NCBI GenBank assembly: GCA_039619475.1
Contig: CM077116.1
Span: 32,561,183 to 32,625,182 of the forward strand
DNA from: Icerya purchasi
Taxonomy: Eukaryota; Arthropoda; Insecta; Hemiptera; Monophlebidae
Length of the DNA: 64,000 nucleotides
Direction: 5' to 3'
Positions within the stretch are counted from its first letter, which is position 1. Every line of letters starts with the position of its first letter. This document shows positions 20,581 through 33,149 of this stretch, piece after piece. Below the pieces are notes generated by a model. That model saw nothing but the letters and a program-made list of their open reading frames with translations, ran no database searches and was not told the DNA's origin. The translations under genes were made by a program, and so were the position numbers.

Positions 20581-21713
20581 TTAGCATTTTGGAATCCCAA
20601 AGTATTACATTTCTTTCCATAGCTGCCCATTTGAAATTATGACATTTTTTTTTTTTTTTTTTTTTTTTTCTATTTAAGGAGGGATACTAAACCACACACT
20701 GCATGTAACCACTCTATGTGAGTAGCAACGCTCGACGCGTGAGTCTGCCTTAAAGGGCAGAACACACATCAAAAGGGCCTAGCATCCAAGACCGTTGTGA
20801 GACTGGCAACTGAGGCATCAGAGGAAGACAACAAATTTAGTTGCGACGCATTCGGCACTGTGTCGCGAATGTCTAAAATCGTAATTTTGCTAAAAGACCA
20901 CCTAATGAAATAAACATAGAATAAGCAATAGTGCCTATTTAAGTAAAATGAAGAAAAGATCAAGTTAAATAATAAGAAATAATTGAATAAGGTTGCCGAT
21001 CGTCTTGCTGTGTTGAATAAAAGGGAACTCTTATCGGCTGCGAGACGATTCGATGATTAATATTTGTTTACTTTTGTAATCTATCGTCGAAATTCAATTT
21101 GGGAATATTCTTTAACTTTGCGATTTAAGCGGCCAGCCTATTATCGGCGTGACAACTTCGAACTTGGTGGGAGGTATTTGTAACGAACCAATCCGTTTTT
21201 TTGATTTAAATATATATATATAAGTAAGAAGAAAAATAATAGTAATAATAGCAATAATAATAATAATAATTAACGAATTAGTTCAGAGTAGGAAAATAAA
21301 GAAGTGTGAATAGTTTGCGTGTGTATATTTTAAGTTCGAGTTCGGAAATGTGCAATTTTTGTTGCAACGTAATCGGGTTACATTAGAGAATTTCCGAGCA
21401 ATCTGGCGAACTCGCTAAGACGTAAGTTGTTGCATGTATGCTTGTGTTAGTAATAAAAGCGAGTGTGAATGACGTCACGTTGTGTGTTGAGACTTTGCGA
21501 TTAAGTATTAGTAGTGGTAAAAAGGTATCGGACATCTCGGCGATTTCCGATTGATGGGAAATTTCGCATTAGAAGCGATGCCTAGACCTTTGCTCGGCTG
21601 CGCAAATTATTGCATATAAATACATGCGTCTTTCGAAGCCGGGGGCTTCTTCTTTTTTCCTCGCTGTCCAATCACCGTCGTGATCGATCGGTAATCGTTT
21701 TGTCGCAAGTTGC
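20581..21713. other. Noncoding region with T tract and trinucleotide repeat
   Basis: A T run of about 25 lies at 20645-20669, possibly the tail of an antisense retrocopy whose body I cannot identify. An (AAT)n run lies at 21239-21270. A single TGACGTCA occurs near 21469. Nothing else is supported. Confidence 0.4.
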
Positions 21714-23123
21714 ATTTTATATAAATCACTGATACTTTCCAGAATTGATTACGGCTCGATATTTTATGGCTCAGCCTCCAAATCGAACCTTAGGAAACTA
21801 GATACTCTACAGAATATCGGACTTAGACTTATAACAGGAAATGTTCGATCCGCTCCAGTAGCGGGTCTTGAAGCGGAGACGAAGATTGCCCCACTACAGT
21901 TAAGAAGAAATATGTTGGCGGATAGATTTTTATTAAAGTACTGTAATTATAGTTATCCGCATCTGCTTAATATTACTTATAGTATTAGTAATAACTGGAG
22001 ATTTCTTTCCTCTAAACTACCGTTATTATCAGCCAGAATTCCTCAATACTATAAATATTGTCCGGCCCTAATTCCTAAATATCCATCTAAATATTTCAGA
22101 ATTCCATACGAAATTAACCTTATTACCTTAAACATTAATACAACATTATTTGACAATATTAGACATAATCAGAATACTCTTCTCGGTCGGGAAGCAGATC
22201 TTACTACCGCATTAGAGACAGCATTTTCTGGATATTCCAAAATCTTCACTGATGGCTCCAAATCCGGTCGGAATTCCGATCCGGTTGGTGCTGCCTTTGT
22301 TGTTGACGAAGTTACTGTACAAAAATTCAAACTCCCACCTTTGGCATCTATCTTCTCAGCCGAGCTGTTGGCAATTGCCAAGGCCTGCGACTATATACTT
22401 AATGTACTTGGTAGCAGGGGCACATATGTTATATGCAGCGACAGCCTTAGCTCCCTTTTAGCGCTACAAAATTGCCTCTTTAAACCCAACTATCATCCCA
22501 CTATTTGGGAGATAAGAGAGAAATGTTCGATTATCATTTTACAGGGCGGTGTTGTGGAGTTTTGTTGGGTTCCAAGTCATGCGGGGATAGAACTAAATGA
22601 GGTGGCCGATAGGGCCGCCAAGGATGCGCCTTCAATGGGCATTGAATTTCCTTTTATTCCAGCTGGTGATTTAAATTCTGTAATTAACCGCAATCATTAT
22701 ACGTCCTGGAATAAGCATTGGTGATTGGCCAGGAAGGGTTCATACTTTAATATCGTTCAACCTTTTATTCCGACACACCCATGGTATCTCCACGTGTCAA
22801 TTTCAATGCCTCCTCATCTCCTCCGCAGATATGTTACTATATTGTGTAGACTGCGTATGGGGCATTCTCGTGTGTCACATAATTTTATGCATGCTGATAA
22901 CCAGCGACAATGCAATAACCATTCGTCTGTTAACTTTTTGGAGGACATAAATCATCTTTTGTTTAATTGCGAGAAATTTGAAGGCAGTAGACATACTTTT
23001 TTTAATAAATTGATATCCCTCGGAAGGTATCCACCGTATTCCTTGCATCATTTGCTAGGATGCGGAGAGAAGGCTCAATTTTTGATTTTTAAGTTTATTT
23101 TTCAAAACAAGATTGTTATTTAA
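21714..23123 (+). pseudogene. Family E non-LTR retrotransposon: post-RT region, RNase H and C-terminus, one nonsense codon
   Basis: One frame runs from about 21714 to a TAA at 23123, with a single TGA at 22722-22724. It starts inside the region after the RT domain (SLILSRIDYGSIFYGSAS, LDTLQNIGLRLITGNVRSAP, LRRNMLADRFLL). RNase H follows: KIFTDGSKSGRNSDPVGAAF, ASIFSAELLAIAKAC, TYVICSDSLSSLLAL and FCWVPSHAGIELNEVADRAA, with all acidic residues kept. The C-terminal part has LCRLRMGHSRVSHNFMH and a degenerate knuckle ending INHLLFNC. The layout is that of Jockey-like ORF2. The copy is 5'-truncated. A decayed relative lies at 29800-30651. Confidence 0.85.
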
Positions 23124-23610
23124 CTTATTTGTATGGAGGACTATTTTATTTTTATTTTTTTATTTTTTTTTTATTTTTTATTTATTTATTTATTTTTTCC
23201 TTCGCTCCCGGAGTTTGTTTATCCTTACTATTCACAAGTATTTATAATAATAGTTCTGTCAAGTGCGTCCTATATTAATTGAATTCAACCAGAAGATATG
23301 ATCATCGCCGACCACGAAGATATGGTGCAATTTGTACCATCTTAATCTAACGAGCAAAATATTATGGCTGTTCAGTTGAGTCTGGAATTTCAAGTTCCCG
23401 GGTACTGACCAGAACAGTCAGGTTATTGATAAATGATTCCAGGCAGACAGGCTGTGGGTAATGTTAATTCATTTACGGCCATAGTTGTCCGGAAATTCAA
23501 AAAAAACTATATTTATCTTGCTCAGTTGGTCCGGATAGATGGCTGGTGAATTGTCCTTGTCATTAGATTTTCATTTGCTCATTTTTCCAATACGTTTTTC
23601 TTTATTCATA

Positions 23611-23645
<35 letters not shown>

Positions 23646-24511
23646 AGAAGAAAAGAAAAAGAGAAAAAAAAAGAGAGAAAAAGAAGAGGAGAAGAGAAGA
23701 GAAGTGGAATAATTTAAACTTATTTTGATATGGAAGTGGCCAAATGGTAAGCTACTTAGCCGCCAGGCCATAAAAAAAAAAAAAAAAAAAAAGAATATCA
23801 TTAACTAGTCCAGTAGAATAACCGCCTACGGAGTTTTGGTAGATACAGTAAATATATCACTTTTTATTAATTTATTTAATTTCGTTTTTGTTCTTCCGGT
23901 TTTTAGTCCAATCCTCGTGATTGGTGTTCGCGTGGTAGGCGTTTTGAGCAAGAGACACTGTAGGCCGCTTTGCATTGGGTAGGAAAGGCTTCTCTTTCCT
24001 CTTTTGTTTTCAATTTTGACGAATTTTTCTTCAGTGGTATCCGAATTAGTTTAAACTTTGAGGAGAGAGCAGAATCGTAACAATATAAACAAAATTATAT
24101 TAATATGCGTTGATAACAGTTTTTCCCCAAAAAGTTTTATTTGTATTTGTAAGTTCTTTATTTATTTAATTTTTTTTCTTATAATTGATATTTAAATTAA
24201 ATACATTTCGAAATGAATTTAAATATATAGCACGCAATAAGTCAGAGTATTTGACATTTCTATTAAATATTTTATTTTACTTTAATATTGTTTCTTGTTA
24301 AGTTACATGATGTGGCTCAAATCTTTTGCGATTTTTACAAACATATTTTACAATACTTTTTCTTATTTCTGCGCCCGATAATTTATTATCATAAAGCAAA
24401 TCAGGTAGTGACCAAAACAAACATGTACCATTTCCACCCTTTATACAATGAGAAACTATCGTACTGTTAATACGTATCGATTCTAAATTCATAATTAAAG
24501 TAAAACGTGTA
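23124..24511. other. Noncoding; T-rich tract, purine tract and a poly(A)-tailed hairpin end
   Basis: The T/A tract at 23145-23200 may belong to the family E tail. An A run (23611-23643) leads into GAAGAAGAAAAG-type purine sequence. The segment 23733-23793 reads TGGCCAAATGGTAAGC..GCCAGGCCA followed by about 20 A. The outer TGGCC/GGCCA pair can form a stem. It looks like another short retrotransposon 3' end, of unknown family. Confidence 0.4.
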
Positions 24512-25236
24512 TATATATATATATAAAAGAAAGTCGTGTTAGTTACACCACTTATAACTCAAGAACGGCCGGACCGATTTTCTTGATCTTAGATTTGTTG
24601 TATTTGTCTCCACCCCGAATAGCAGAATAAGAAATTTTAAAACTAACTTTTTTAAGAAATTTCATTTTCTTTTTTTGCTGCTTTTGGCCCAAAACGGGGG
24701 GGTTCACACAATTATTTAACCTTCATTTTTGGATTTTATGAAAGGGCTTCTGTGTTTTGTTTTATATTTCGAATTTCGCTTTTAAAGGGTTATCTGGCGG
24801 TGAGTTATGAATTTTTTAAAGGTGATTTTTCAGGTCGTTCTAAATTCCATATTATGTATTCGAGACGGTTTATTGTCTCCCAGGGTAATCGCTCTGCTTA
24901 ATGTCGTAAATTATCATAGATGGAAGTTTAATTGTAATTTATGATTCATTCTGATTAGTCAAACCGTTTCCGAGCTTTTGTAAACTTGAATATTTTTGTC
25001 GTTTGCGAACCATCTTATTGGGTTATACTGATCTTTGTTATTAAGGCGAATAATGCGTTTCTGCCACGTGAATTACATTCATTTTAATGTAATTAAAATA
25101 CTTTTCATTTTGATTTTCATACATTTATTGAACTTAATTCATTTTGAGTATTAATTTTATCTTAATAAAAAAATGAATTTAATTCACCTAATAAGTTATC
25201 ACATTTACTTTCTAAGGCGGTACGAAGTTCGCCGGG
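24512..25236 (+). mobile_element. Non-autonomous Helitron/Helentron-like element, copy 3
   Basis: It is collinear with 17925-18755 but carries the 5' block only once: AAGAACGGCCGGACCGATTTTCTTGATCTTAGATTTGTTG. Shared internal blocks include TTTTTCAGGTCGTTCTAAATTCC and AATCATTCTGATTAGTCAAACCGTTTCCGAGC variants. The 3' end is GGCGGTACGAAGTTCGCCGGGTCAGTTAGTA, where GGCG and CGCC can pair. There is no coding capacity. Confidence 0.65.
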
Positions 25237-25879
25237 TCAGTTAGTATTTCTATAAAAAAAAAACAAAAAAAAAAACCTAAAGACAAAAGTGAAAATTCAT
25301 TTTAATTACTTTTTAAGTTTAAATTAAGTATAAATCATTACCTAAATTACTGGAAAAAGATATGTAGAATAATTCAAAAAAATAAGAAATATTGTTTTTG
25401 GCAGTAATTAGAGAGACACGACGGTAAAAATAAATAAGAAAAAAGTTAAAAGGTTAATAAAAAGAATTTCAATAAATGAAAAAATTCAAGTAAAACAGTT
25501 TTATATGCAGGTAATTTACGACCATTATGCAAAATTACCGAAAATAAATTGTATTTTCATCTAAACGTCTTGAAAAGAATGTGTAGATCTGAACAACTTT
25601 GAACATGAACGTGAAAGAAAGTGCAGTGAAAGAATAAATTGGAATTTTTTTGAAAATTATCGATTAATTATGAAAAGAAGAAAATGTTATAAATATGCAC
25701 TTTACTGTTTCCCGATTCCGTTTATATTTTTTTAAAAAAGTCGCTTGTATCGTCTATTAAATTTTGTTTTAGCTGGGAAGCCGTTCAAATATAAATTTTT
25801 CTTTTCATGATAGGCAGACGAAAATAATTAACCTTAGCGTAATAAAAACAGTTTACTTTTCAAATTGCTAGCAGCAGTA
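25237..25879. other. No gene seen
   Basis: Very AT-rich sequence with A runs at 25250-25280. No motif is recognised. Confidence 0.4.
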
Positions 25880-26335
25880 CAATTGTTTAAAAATTAGTTT
25901 TTGGCCTATTTTCCTCCCTTGAAATTTGAATTTTCAAAAAAGCAGTCTTATTTGACATTGCCGCTATATACTTTATATTCATATGAAATTTCACGTTACA
26001 ATCATCGTCCATTCGAGCTGTGTAGGTGATTTTCGGTTTTTTCAAAAACGATGTGCTGCTCTTTTCCCTCTTAAAATTTAGAGGATTTAAAAAAAAGTTT
26101 TGCACACTTGTAGTAAACCATATAAGGGATCTTCACGCAAAAGTACGATTTTTTAAATCTGTTTGTACTTAAAATATACCAGTTTATATATTTTTCAGAA
26201 AACAATTTTTCATCTATTTGCACCTGTTAAAGTTCGAATTTTCGAAAAAGCTTTTTTATTTGACACCTTGAATATATACTTTATATTCATGTGAAATATC
26301 ACATATTATTAATAGCCATTCGTTTGGGCTATAGC
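25880..26335 (+). repeat. Family D noncoding repeat, copy 2 (left part)
   Basis: Two successive sub-units share TTGAATTTTCAAAAAA/TTCGAATTTTCGAAAAA, TATTTGACA, TATACTTTATATTCAT(A/G)TGAAAT and CATTCG..GGCT. The same blocks occur at 13845-14400. The repeat is interrupted at 26336 by a hAT-like element and resumes at 27871. Confidence 0.6.
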
Positions 26336-27870
26336 CAGAGCCGAATCATAGTCAAATACCGCTGTGGCCTCAGTAATTTCTGCCGCCCTTAGAATAATTT
26401 ATAAATTAAGTAATAAAAAATACAATCGAGTGACTGAAGTAAGAAAGGACATAAAAGTTAAAAATTAATTTCCAATTCAAAGTTTAAAAAGTTTTCAAAT
26501 AAAAAATTTCATACATTTTTAAAACATACCTAAATTTTATTATAATTCTACACGTACATTATTTTTACATGTGTCAATTAAAGTTTACATTTTTTTACGA
26601 CAAAATTTTAAAGATGCAAATTCATTTATTACATCATCAAAGTTTAAATTCTTTACTAACTGTTCTTCAATAAATAAAATCGATAAATTATTTAACTTTT
26701 GGTGGGAGGCATGATCTGAAAAAATGTTTCAATTTTTTTCATTGCAGGAAAGGAGCGTTCTGCTCAGCAGTTTGTTTAAAGTAATGAAAGATAAACTTTC
26801 TAATCGCAATGTCTAAGTTAGGAAATGCATTTTGCAAATGTTTACTTCGTATTAAATTTGCCATTTGAATAATAATAATGTTTTCTTCATTATGATTATT
26901 TTCAGCTTTAGGGTTATTTGAACATAGACACAAATTTTTTTACTATTTTCGTTTAAGTTCTTCGAATTAAATTTAACTAAATGAAGTTTATCACGTATGT
27001 ATGAATGAAAATGAATACATTCTGAAGCTAATCGAGATCTGTAGGATAATTATATATGAGGCTTTTTGCTGATTTGAAATTGTTGAGATTAAAGTTGAAT
27101 TCTTATTTAAAAATACCACACCAAATTTTTCTTTGTGTTTTTCCCATCCTGTTATCATATTGTGTTTTTTGTAATTCCAGTTATATTGAATTTTTACTTT
27201 TGTTTGTTAAATGATTACAAATTAAATAAAGTACATTTATTCATAATATATTAGTTTCGCTGTTACCGTGTTTATTCATCAGATTCAGTATTCAGAATAG
27301 TTTCAACAGGTTATGGGCCCAGCACGCTTCCCTCAGTGTCACTCTGCTTTGAACACTTTTCACATCGTTTGGTACGGCAAGAAATAATATAAATAATTCT
27401 TCGAAAAATTTTCTTAACTTTTGTCGTATCAATGAGATACCGCTATATTAACCTTGTGAATTTTCAGTTTTTCTCCCAGTCTTGTTTGATATCTTATCAC
27501 GCCGACCAGCCATTGTCTCGTGCACACTTCGAGAATTTCCTTTAACCACTAATATAACCGTTTTGCCTAATAATAATTCACGTTCCGGTTAACACTTCGT
27601 TAATTTTAACATTCATTTCTCGATTCCCCTGCTTACATTTTATTTGTCTATAATAATTTGGAAATTTTACCTAAATCAATATATTCCCATTTTAACTTTT
27701 TTATACATTAATGCAAGTTAAAAAATGATTTTATCACATTCCTCTCCTACCCTGCTATGGCTGAATAATATTTTGGAAATTTTAAATATTTTTCAAAAGA
27801 AAAAAATGTTCGATCTCATGAAAATTTGCCGCTGTAGGCTATTTAAGTCCGTGATGTAAATCCAAGATTG
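26336..27870 (-). mobile_element. Decayed hAT (ZMYM1-like) DNA transposon nested in family D
   Basis: The left end CAGAGCCGAATCATAGTCAAATA and the reverse complement of the right end (CAATCTTGGATTTACATCAC..GACTTAAATAGCC) are distantly similar. The flanks GCTATAGC (26328-26335) and GCTGAAGC (27871-27878) look like a mutated 8-bp target duplication. Family D sequence continues on both sides, which supports these boundaries. A transposase C-terminus lies antisense inside. Confidence 0.55.
26585..27100 (-). pseudogene. hAT/ZMYM1-like transposase C-terminal fragment
   Basis: Antisense, SRLASECIHFHSYIRDKLHLV is followed by LQNAFPNLDIAIRKFIFHYF and, after a frameshift, RSFPAMKKIETFF, SLNNLSILFIEEQLVKNLNF and a TAA at 26585. 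The pattern FPNL.IA.R....A.RSF..MK.I....... L..L..L.IE is the hAT dimerisation domain seen in zinc-finger-MYM-1-like proteins. At least one frameshift and one stop (near 26752) are present. The N-terminal catalytic part is not recognisable. Confidence 0.6.
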
Positions 27871-28050
27871 GCTGAAGCGTGATTGCCGATTTTTATTCTT
27901 TTCCGCCCTTAAAATTTAAATGATTTAAAAAAAAAAAATTGCACACTTGTCTTAGATCGCAGTAGAGGTTTTTTACACAAAATTACAGTTTCTTAAACCA
28001 TTTTGTACTGAAAATATAAGACTTTGTGTATTTTTCGAAAAGCTGTTAAA
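27871..28050 (+). repeat. Family D noncoding repeat, copy 2 (right part)
   Basis: CGTGATTGCCGATTTTTATTC, CCGCCCTTAAAATTTAAATGATTT, TTGCACACTTGT and GTACTGAAAATATAAGACTTTGTGTATTTTTCG continue the family D order after the hAT insertion. Confidence 0.55.
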
Positions 28051-28054
28051 CCAG

Positions 28055-29500
28055 ATTATCGATTTTCCGTGATGCACGCTATCATTCGAAATTAGGAATT
28101 ATTTATTTTACTAAAACCGAAATAACCGAAGTTGATATCAATAAATTCGACATGCAAATCGGGACGAGGCGAGATGGCGCCTGAGTTAAGCTAAAAAGCC
28201 GAAATGAGATGTCGAGATAAAAGGTAGATCATCCAAATGAAATGCTATTAATAATGATTTCAAATATTGGAACTTATGAATTGGAAGAAGGCGATTCTTG
28301 TTGTGAATGATCGTCCTGAACGCATTGTAGAAATTTTTAATCAATCGTCGTACTTTCCGGAGAACGTTGGTGACGACATCGCTGGCAAGTTCAGTAGTGA
28401 TGTGATTGGTGTACATACACAGTTTTGTGGACTCATCTTCTAGATCACGGGTTTTGAAATGACTGGTAGCTTCAGAAACCAGGCGGTAATAATCCGTTTT
28501 CCAATTTCATCTGGTTTTCTTCCTCTATTGTATCGTGATCTTCAATTTTGGTTTGGATTCGATCAAAATCGGGCCATAATGATTCGTGTTTCTGAAGAGG
28601 GACGTGAGATTGTATAAGATTTTGATATTCTCCGATGAACAACAGCTTTCTAAGAACGTCTTATAGCGTGTTAGCTATGTGCCTTTGCCTTAGCACACTG
28701 TGCCAACAAGGAATGTAGATTCTCCTATATCAACTGTGGTGAAACATCCAGCCCGGAGAACCGAGTTGTTAAGCGTTTCCGCGCTTAGGCTGTTTGAGTC
28801 ACGATCCGGAATTGAGTATTGCTGTAACGGCAATCCGGTCCAGATAGCCAATTTGATGAACGCGCTGAATCTGAAGAACTGCGCGGAAAATAAATAACGA
28901 TTAAATTTGAATAGAAATATATTTCGAAATAGATGTCTCCGTAATGTAGAAAAATATCAATTTGTATCGGGTACTAACTGCGCCGCTGCTGTTAATGTTC
29001 TTTACACGAAGATCCGAGAAAGATGAATCCATAACAATAGAAATGGTTGCTGGACCTGTTGACGGTGCATATTCTGTAGAATGAGCGCGGCGATCACTAA
29101 TGCACGCTGGTTAGTAACGAATGATGATATCCATCTTAGTGACAGAGAGCTGTTGATTTGCAGTACTATGGTGCTGCTCACGTGGAATGGAAATTGAATC
29201 AACTCTGCTGGAACGGGGTGACTGGTGTCGCTCAAAGAGGCGAATAATGCGGGCAAAATTCAGGCCTCGAGTGATAAAAATCCGGGTGTATAAATATGAA
29301 TGGGCCCTGCATCGTGATTGGCTATAATTGTGCCGGAGAAACCAATAAAACCGTTTTTTTGATTTTCCGCGATTCGTGCTTATTTTACATAAACTGAAAT
29401 AACCGGAGTCGATCTCGATAAACTCAAATACGAACCGGGGCGATTTCGAGATGTGGTAAAAGCCGATCTGAGATGCCGTAATAAAAAGTGGAAATCGCTT
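28055..29500 (+). repeat. Pair of direct repeats (28055-28210 and 29340-29500) flanking a noncoding stretch
   Basis: GATTTTCCG(T/C)GAT.C..GCTA, AAACCGAAATAACCGAAGT/AACTGAAATAACCGGAGT, ATC.CGATAAA.TC and GCCGATCTGAGATG/GCCGAAATGAGATG are shared in the same orientation about 1.28 kb apart. They could be diverged long terminal repeats or two insertions of one repeat. I recognise no coding domain between them. Higher-GC sequence at 28690-28880 gives no convincing frame. Confidence 0.45.
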
Positions 29501-29610
29501 GAATAAAACTGTACTTAAAAAAACTAATTGAAGGCAGTAAAAGTGAAATAAATAAAAACAACTGTTTGTAAAATAACGTTATTTAACATGGCACTTTTTG
29601 AAAGAGCATC

Positions 29611-29632
29611 TTTTTTTTTTTTTTTTTTTTTC
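29611..29632 (+). repeat. T tract
   Basis: About 22 T in a row, possibly the tail of an antisense retrocopy. No element body is recognised on its right. Confidence 0.6.
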
Positions 29633-29799
29633 TCGGTACATTTGTATCACATCCGGGATGGTTTTATAGATGGGGCTATTTTTAAATTCCATGGAAAATT
29701 AAATCGAAAAAATTTCTGTTAGATAAAATTCAAGATAATGTTTCAATCAACATGATTATAATAAAAAAAAGGTCACTTATGTTACCTCATCATAATACC

Positions 29800-30651
29800 G
29801 TTCACTAAATGGATCACTCGAACAAGTCTTCTCAGGGTCTAGGAAGGCGACGGGTGCGGCTTTCATAACAGGAGAGAACTTTATATTTAAGTTTAAGCTT
29901 CCGCCTGAGGCTTCTGTGTTTACTGCTGAGTTGCTCGCCATTGATAAGGCCTGTGATTTTCTTCTAAATGCTGCAGACGGTAGAGAAAATCGGTATTATA
30001 CTCAGACAGTCTAAGCAGCCTTTTGGCCCTTAGCCACTTTAAGAATCACAGCCACCCACTGATATTTGAAATCAAATTAAAACTCGCTAACATTCGGGGC
30101 AATGGGGGTACAGTAAAGTTTTGTTCGATCCCTAGTCATTGTGGGATCATTTTAAACGAGGTGGTGGATCAGGCAGCTAAGGACGCTGCCTGAGACAGGA
30201 TAATATATCGCTACATTCCATCAACGGATCTTTTAGAGAAACTTTAAAGAGATAACTTAACCGAATGAGAAAATATTATCAAGGGTGCACCTAGTGTAGG
30301 CAGGTCTTACGAATTAGCCCAATCGACTCTTTCAGTTAGACCCTGGTATTACAATATTTCTAATATTCCGGATAGTTTGGTGCGAAGGTTTGTGTAACTA
30401 CTATCTATAGACTTCGTACAGGATTTTGAGGTTAGAACCGCTCTAAATTCCAACTGTAATAAACATTTTAGCACAGTTTATCGTGAGCATATTAATCACC
30501 GGTTGTTTAGTTGTGAGGCGCTAAGTTCGTCCTTTTGGAGGATTCCTGCGGTTTGTTTCCTCCTTACTGTATTTTTCCCTTACTCGCTTCAGGTAATCGT
30601 GCGTCGATAATAATATTTACGTTTATTGGAAGGAATAGGATCATTATTTGA
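29800..30651 (+). pseudogene. Family E retrotransposon RNase H/C-terminus, decayed (copy 2)
   Basis: RKATGAAFITGENFIFKFKL and ASVFTAELLAIDKACDFLL match family E at 22280-22400. After a frameshift follow LSSLLALSHFKNHSHPL-like sequence, CSIPSHCGIILNEVVDQAAK and DAA. The first catalytic segment is damaged and the last Asp is retained. The tail keeps VRPWYYNISNIPDSLVRRFV and ends IIIFTFIGRNRIII plus TGA, matching LIFKFIFQNKIVI of the first copy. Several stops and frameshifts make it nonfunctional. Confidence 0.7.
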
Positions 30652-31466
30652 AGTTCACGGATAGTACCGGTGCAGTTAGATGTAATAACGCAAAGAAATT
30701 TCCGACTGTAAAATGAATATAATTTTTAGTAGTGATAATGATATATACAATTAAAGAAGGGGGAAAAATTGCGGAGAGAGAAGAAAAGGAAATAAACAAA
30801 TAAGGTAAATTAAATAATGTATTATTAGTCCCAACTACGAAATAACACTGTGCCGCTACATTTTTCCTTCCTCGCTTTCTAATTTTTTGCCGTTCAGTCG
30901 TGATCAAGTGCTCGTCGCACTTTGGTCACGATATGGCCAGTTTGTAGTTTATCTTATTTCGGCATTCGCGTGATCCACGATAGCCATGGTTGTTGCAATG
31001 GTCTGTTACAAAAAGCAAATTCTGCAATTTCTTTTCGTGTTTTCGTAATGGCACAGCGGATCTCTAAATAGCAGCATAATGATAATAATAGTAATAATAA
31101 CAATGGAAAAAGTAAATGGTAGAATGGAAAAGTTGAAATTTAATAAAAGGGTAGTTAATATAAATGAAAGGTTTGGTTGATGGGCAAATGGTTTTGCACC
31201 GGGCTAGGAAAAAATAAAGTTTGAAATTCGAAGATTTTGTATTTTCTCTGAGATATTAAGTAATACCGTGCATAATGCCAGTTTTCAGGACACAACGCAG
31301 GCCCTAGTTCCATAGTTACAGTTTACAACAAATTCTTTTATATGTTCGAAATGCACTTTTTTTTTTTTTCATTCAGTATTATAAAACGCTTCACAACTGA
31401 CTAAAATTATTACTAAATTCTTTTTTATCACCTTTTAGATTAATTTTTATTTTTGTACTTTCTAGA
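30652..31466. other. No gene seen
   Basis: AT-rich sequence with a T tract near 31360. No supported feature. Confidence 0.4.
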
Positions 31467-31474
31467 GTCTAGAC

Positions 31475-33149
31475 CAGTTTCCCAACTTTTTTTTCGTCGA
31501 GCCTCCCCGAATTATAAATAACATTTTCATGTCCCCTTAATTTTTTCATTAAAAAAAAAATCGCACATTGTTTTAATGACACTTATTCATTTTAATTCTA
31601 AGTTGTAGAAAAAAAAAAATTAAATCAAATTTAAAACGTTTTTATTGAAGTAATTTATTATAATTAAAGTACTAATGAGATACTTGAGCTTACATGTTCT
31701 GCACCAGTTGGTTGATTCTAGGTTCAGTTTCTGCCAGAGCTATCGTCAGATCGCTATCAATGGCAAGACGATTTCGTTGCTCAGTTTTCATTAAAACCAG
31801 AGCTGAAAACCCTGCCTCACATAAGTAAGTCGAAGGAAAAGGAACAAGTATTCACAAAGCAAAGGAGGCAACTTTTGAATTAACAAGGGGAATCGTTTGA
31901 TCCAAAATTTCTCCAATGTCAAGAGATGAAAGTCATCTTTCGTTGTCGAATCAACCTTCATTTCTAGAAATTCTTTCTGAACTTGTTCTGTTAATTATAA
32001 GACATCAACAACAAATGAGTTTTTGGTCATGTGACATATTGGTCACTCTGAATTAATGTATCGATAGTATCGGTGAAATTCGTTTTCCAGCGCTTGCAAA
32101 TGAGTTTATATTTCAACTTTGAAATCTTCGTCCAACTTTTTATTTTTAATTGCTTTGAATAGTCGAGAAAAAGATATTATTACATTTTCAACAGGTACCT
32201 TTTGATTTCAAAGTTGAAGCTTAGATATGAACCCTTGAATATGATCATAGTTACTTATTACAGTGCCCTTTCTGCCTTGAAGCTTCAAGTTCAGCTGATT
32301 AAAGGCATCAAATATATCAGTTAAATTGGTCAACCTCCATTGAAATTATTCATTGCTGAACATTTGCAAAAAATCTTTTTTTTTCTTTGAACTCAAGAAA
32401 AAGGATGACCCCATTTTTCAATTCATAAAGGCGAGCCAACATGTTGCCCTTAGACAACCAGCGTACTTCTGTGTGAAATAGAAGGACTCTGTGATCAGAA
32501 TCAAGATCCTCGCAAAGTAAACTAAATAATCGACTGTTCAAAGCGCTACTCTTGATGTAGTTTACGATCTTTATAGCGAAGTCCAAAGTCTGGCGTAATT
32601 TCTGTGGCAATGTTTTGGAAGCCAAAGCTTGTCGATGAATAAAACAATTAGTACATGCTATCGCGGAATTCTTTTTCTTGAGCTTTTGAGCTAAGCTTGA
32701 TCGTATACCTATCATTGCAGGGGCACCATCTGTGCAAAGTCCAATGAGTTTATTCCAATCCAAATCATATTTTTCGATGAAATCAGATATTGAATTAAAT
32801 ATACCTTCAGATTTAGTGCCTGCTGTCAAAGATTGGGAGTACAAAATTTCTTCTTCAATGTGATCTCCACTGACGTAACGAACATAAACTATTAATTGTG
32901 CACAATTAACGATGTCGGTAGATTCATCGCAACTAATGCAAAAAATGGTGATGATTTTATTTTGTTGATTATTTGTGAAAATTTTCAGATGACTAAAAGG
33001 TCATTTTCGAAGGCATGCCACATTATTTATTGAACACCCCTCGTCCGATGGTTAATTTACGCGTTAAATTAATTTTTCTTTCGCGCCTCCCTTGAAATCT
33101 CCCTATGCCCCCTGGGGGGGTGGCGCGCTCCGCTAGTTTGGAACTCCTG
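31475..33149 (-). mobile_element. hAT transposon, internally deleted, with perfect 8-bp target duplication
   Basis: The left end CAGTTTCCCAACTTTTTTTTCG and the reverse complement of the right end CAGGAGTTCCAAACTAGCGG are the CAG..TTCC.AAC type of hAT inverted repeat. GTCTAGAC at 31467-31474 and at 33150-33157 is a perfect, palindromic 8-bp duplication. Length is 1675 bp. The antisense transposase lacks its N-terminus, so the copy is a deletion derivative that could only be moved by another hAT enzyme. Confidence 0.85.
31690..33000 (-). pseudogene. hAT transposase (SCAND3/ZBED-like) lacking its N-terminus
   Basis: Antisense coding starts abruptly near 33000 with IFTNNQQNKIITIF and ISCDESTDIVNCAQLIVYVR. 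It continues through KLIGLCTDGAPAMIGIRSSL, CFIHRQALASKTLPQKLRQT, IVNYIKSSALNSRLFSLLCE and LLFHTEVRWLSKGNMLARLY. Beyond 32350 the match continues with LTDIFDAFNQLNLKLQGRKG and ends RLAIDSDLTIALAETEPRIN plus TAA at 31690. The order matches SCAND3/ZBED5-like hAT transposases of animals. The BED zinc finger and start are deleted. Frameshifts lie near 32350, 32200 and further downstream. One frame stays open from 32844 to 32350. Confidence 0.8.

Noticed and set aside
23571..23801. Minus-strand Phe/Ser-rich frame
   Set aside because: It translates two A tracts and a purine tract and has no coding character.
28055..29500. LTR retrotransposon flanked by the direct repeats at 28055 and 29340
   Set aside because: No TG..CA ends, primer-binding site, polypurine tract or gag/pol motif was seen. 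The repeats are kept only as a direct-repeat pair.
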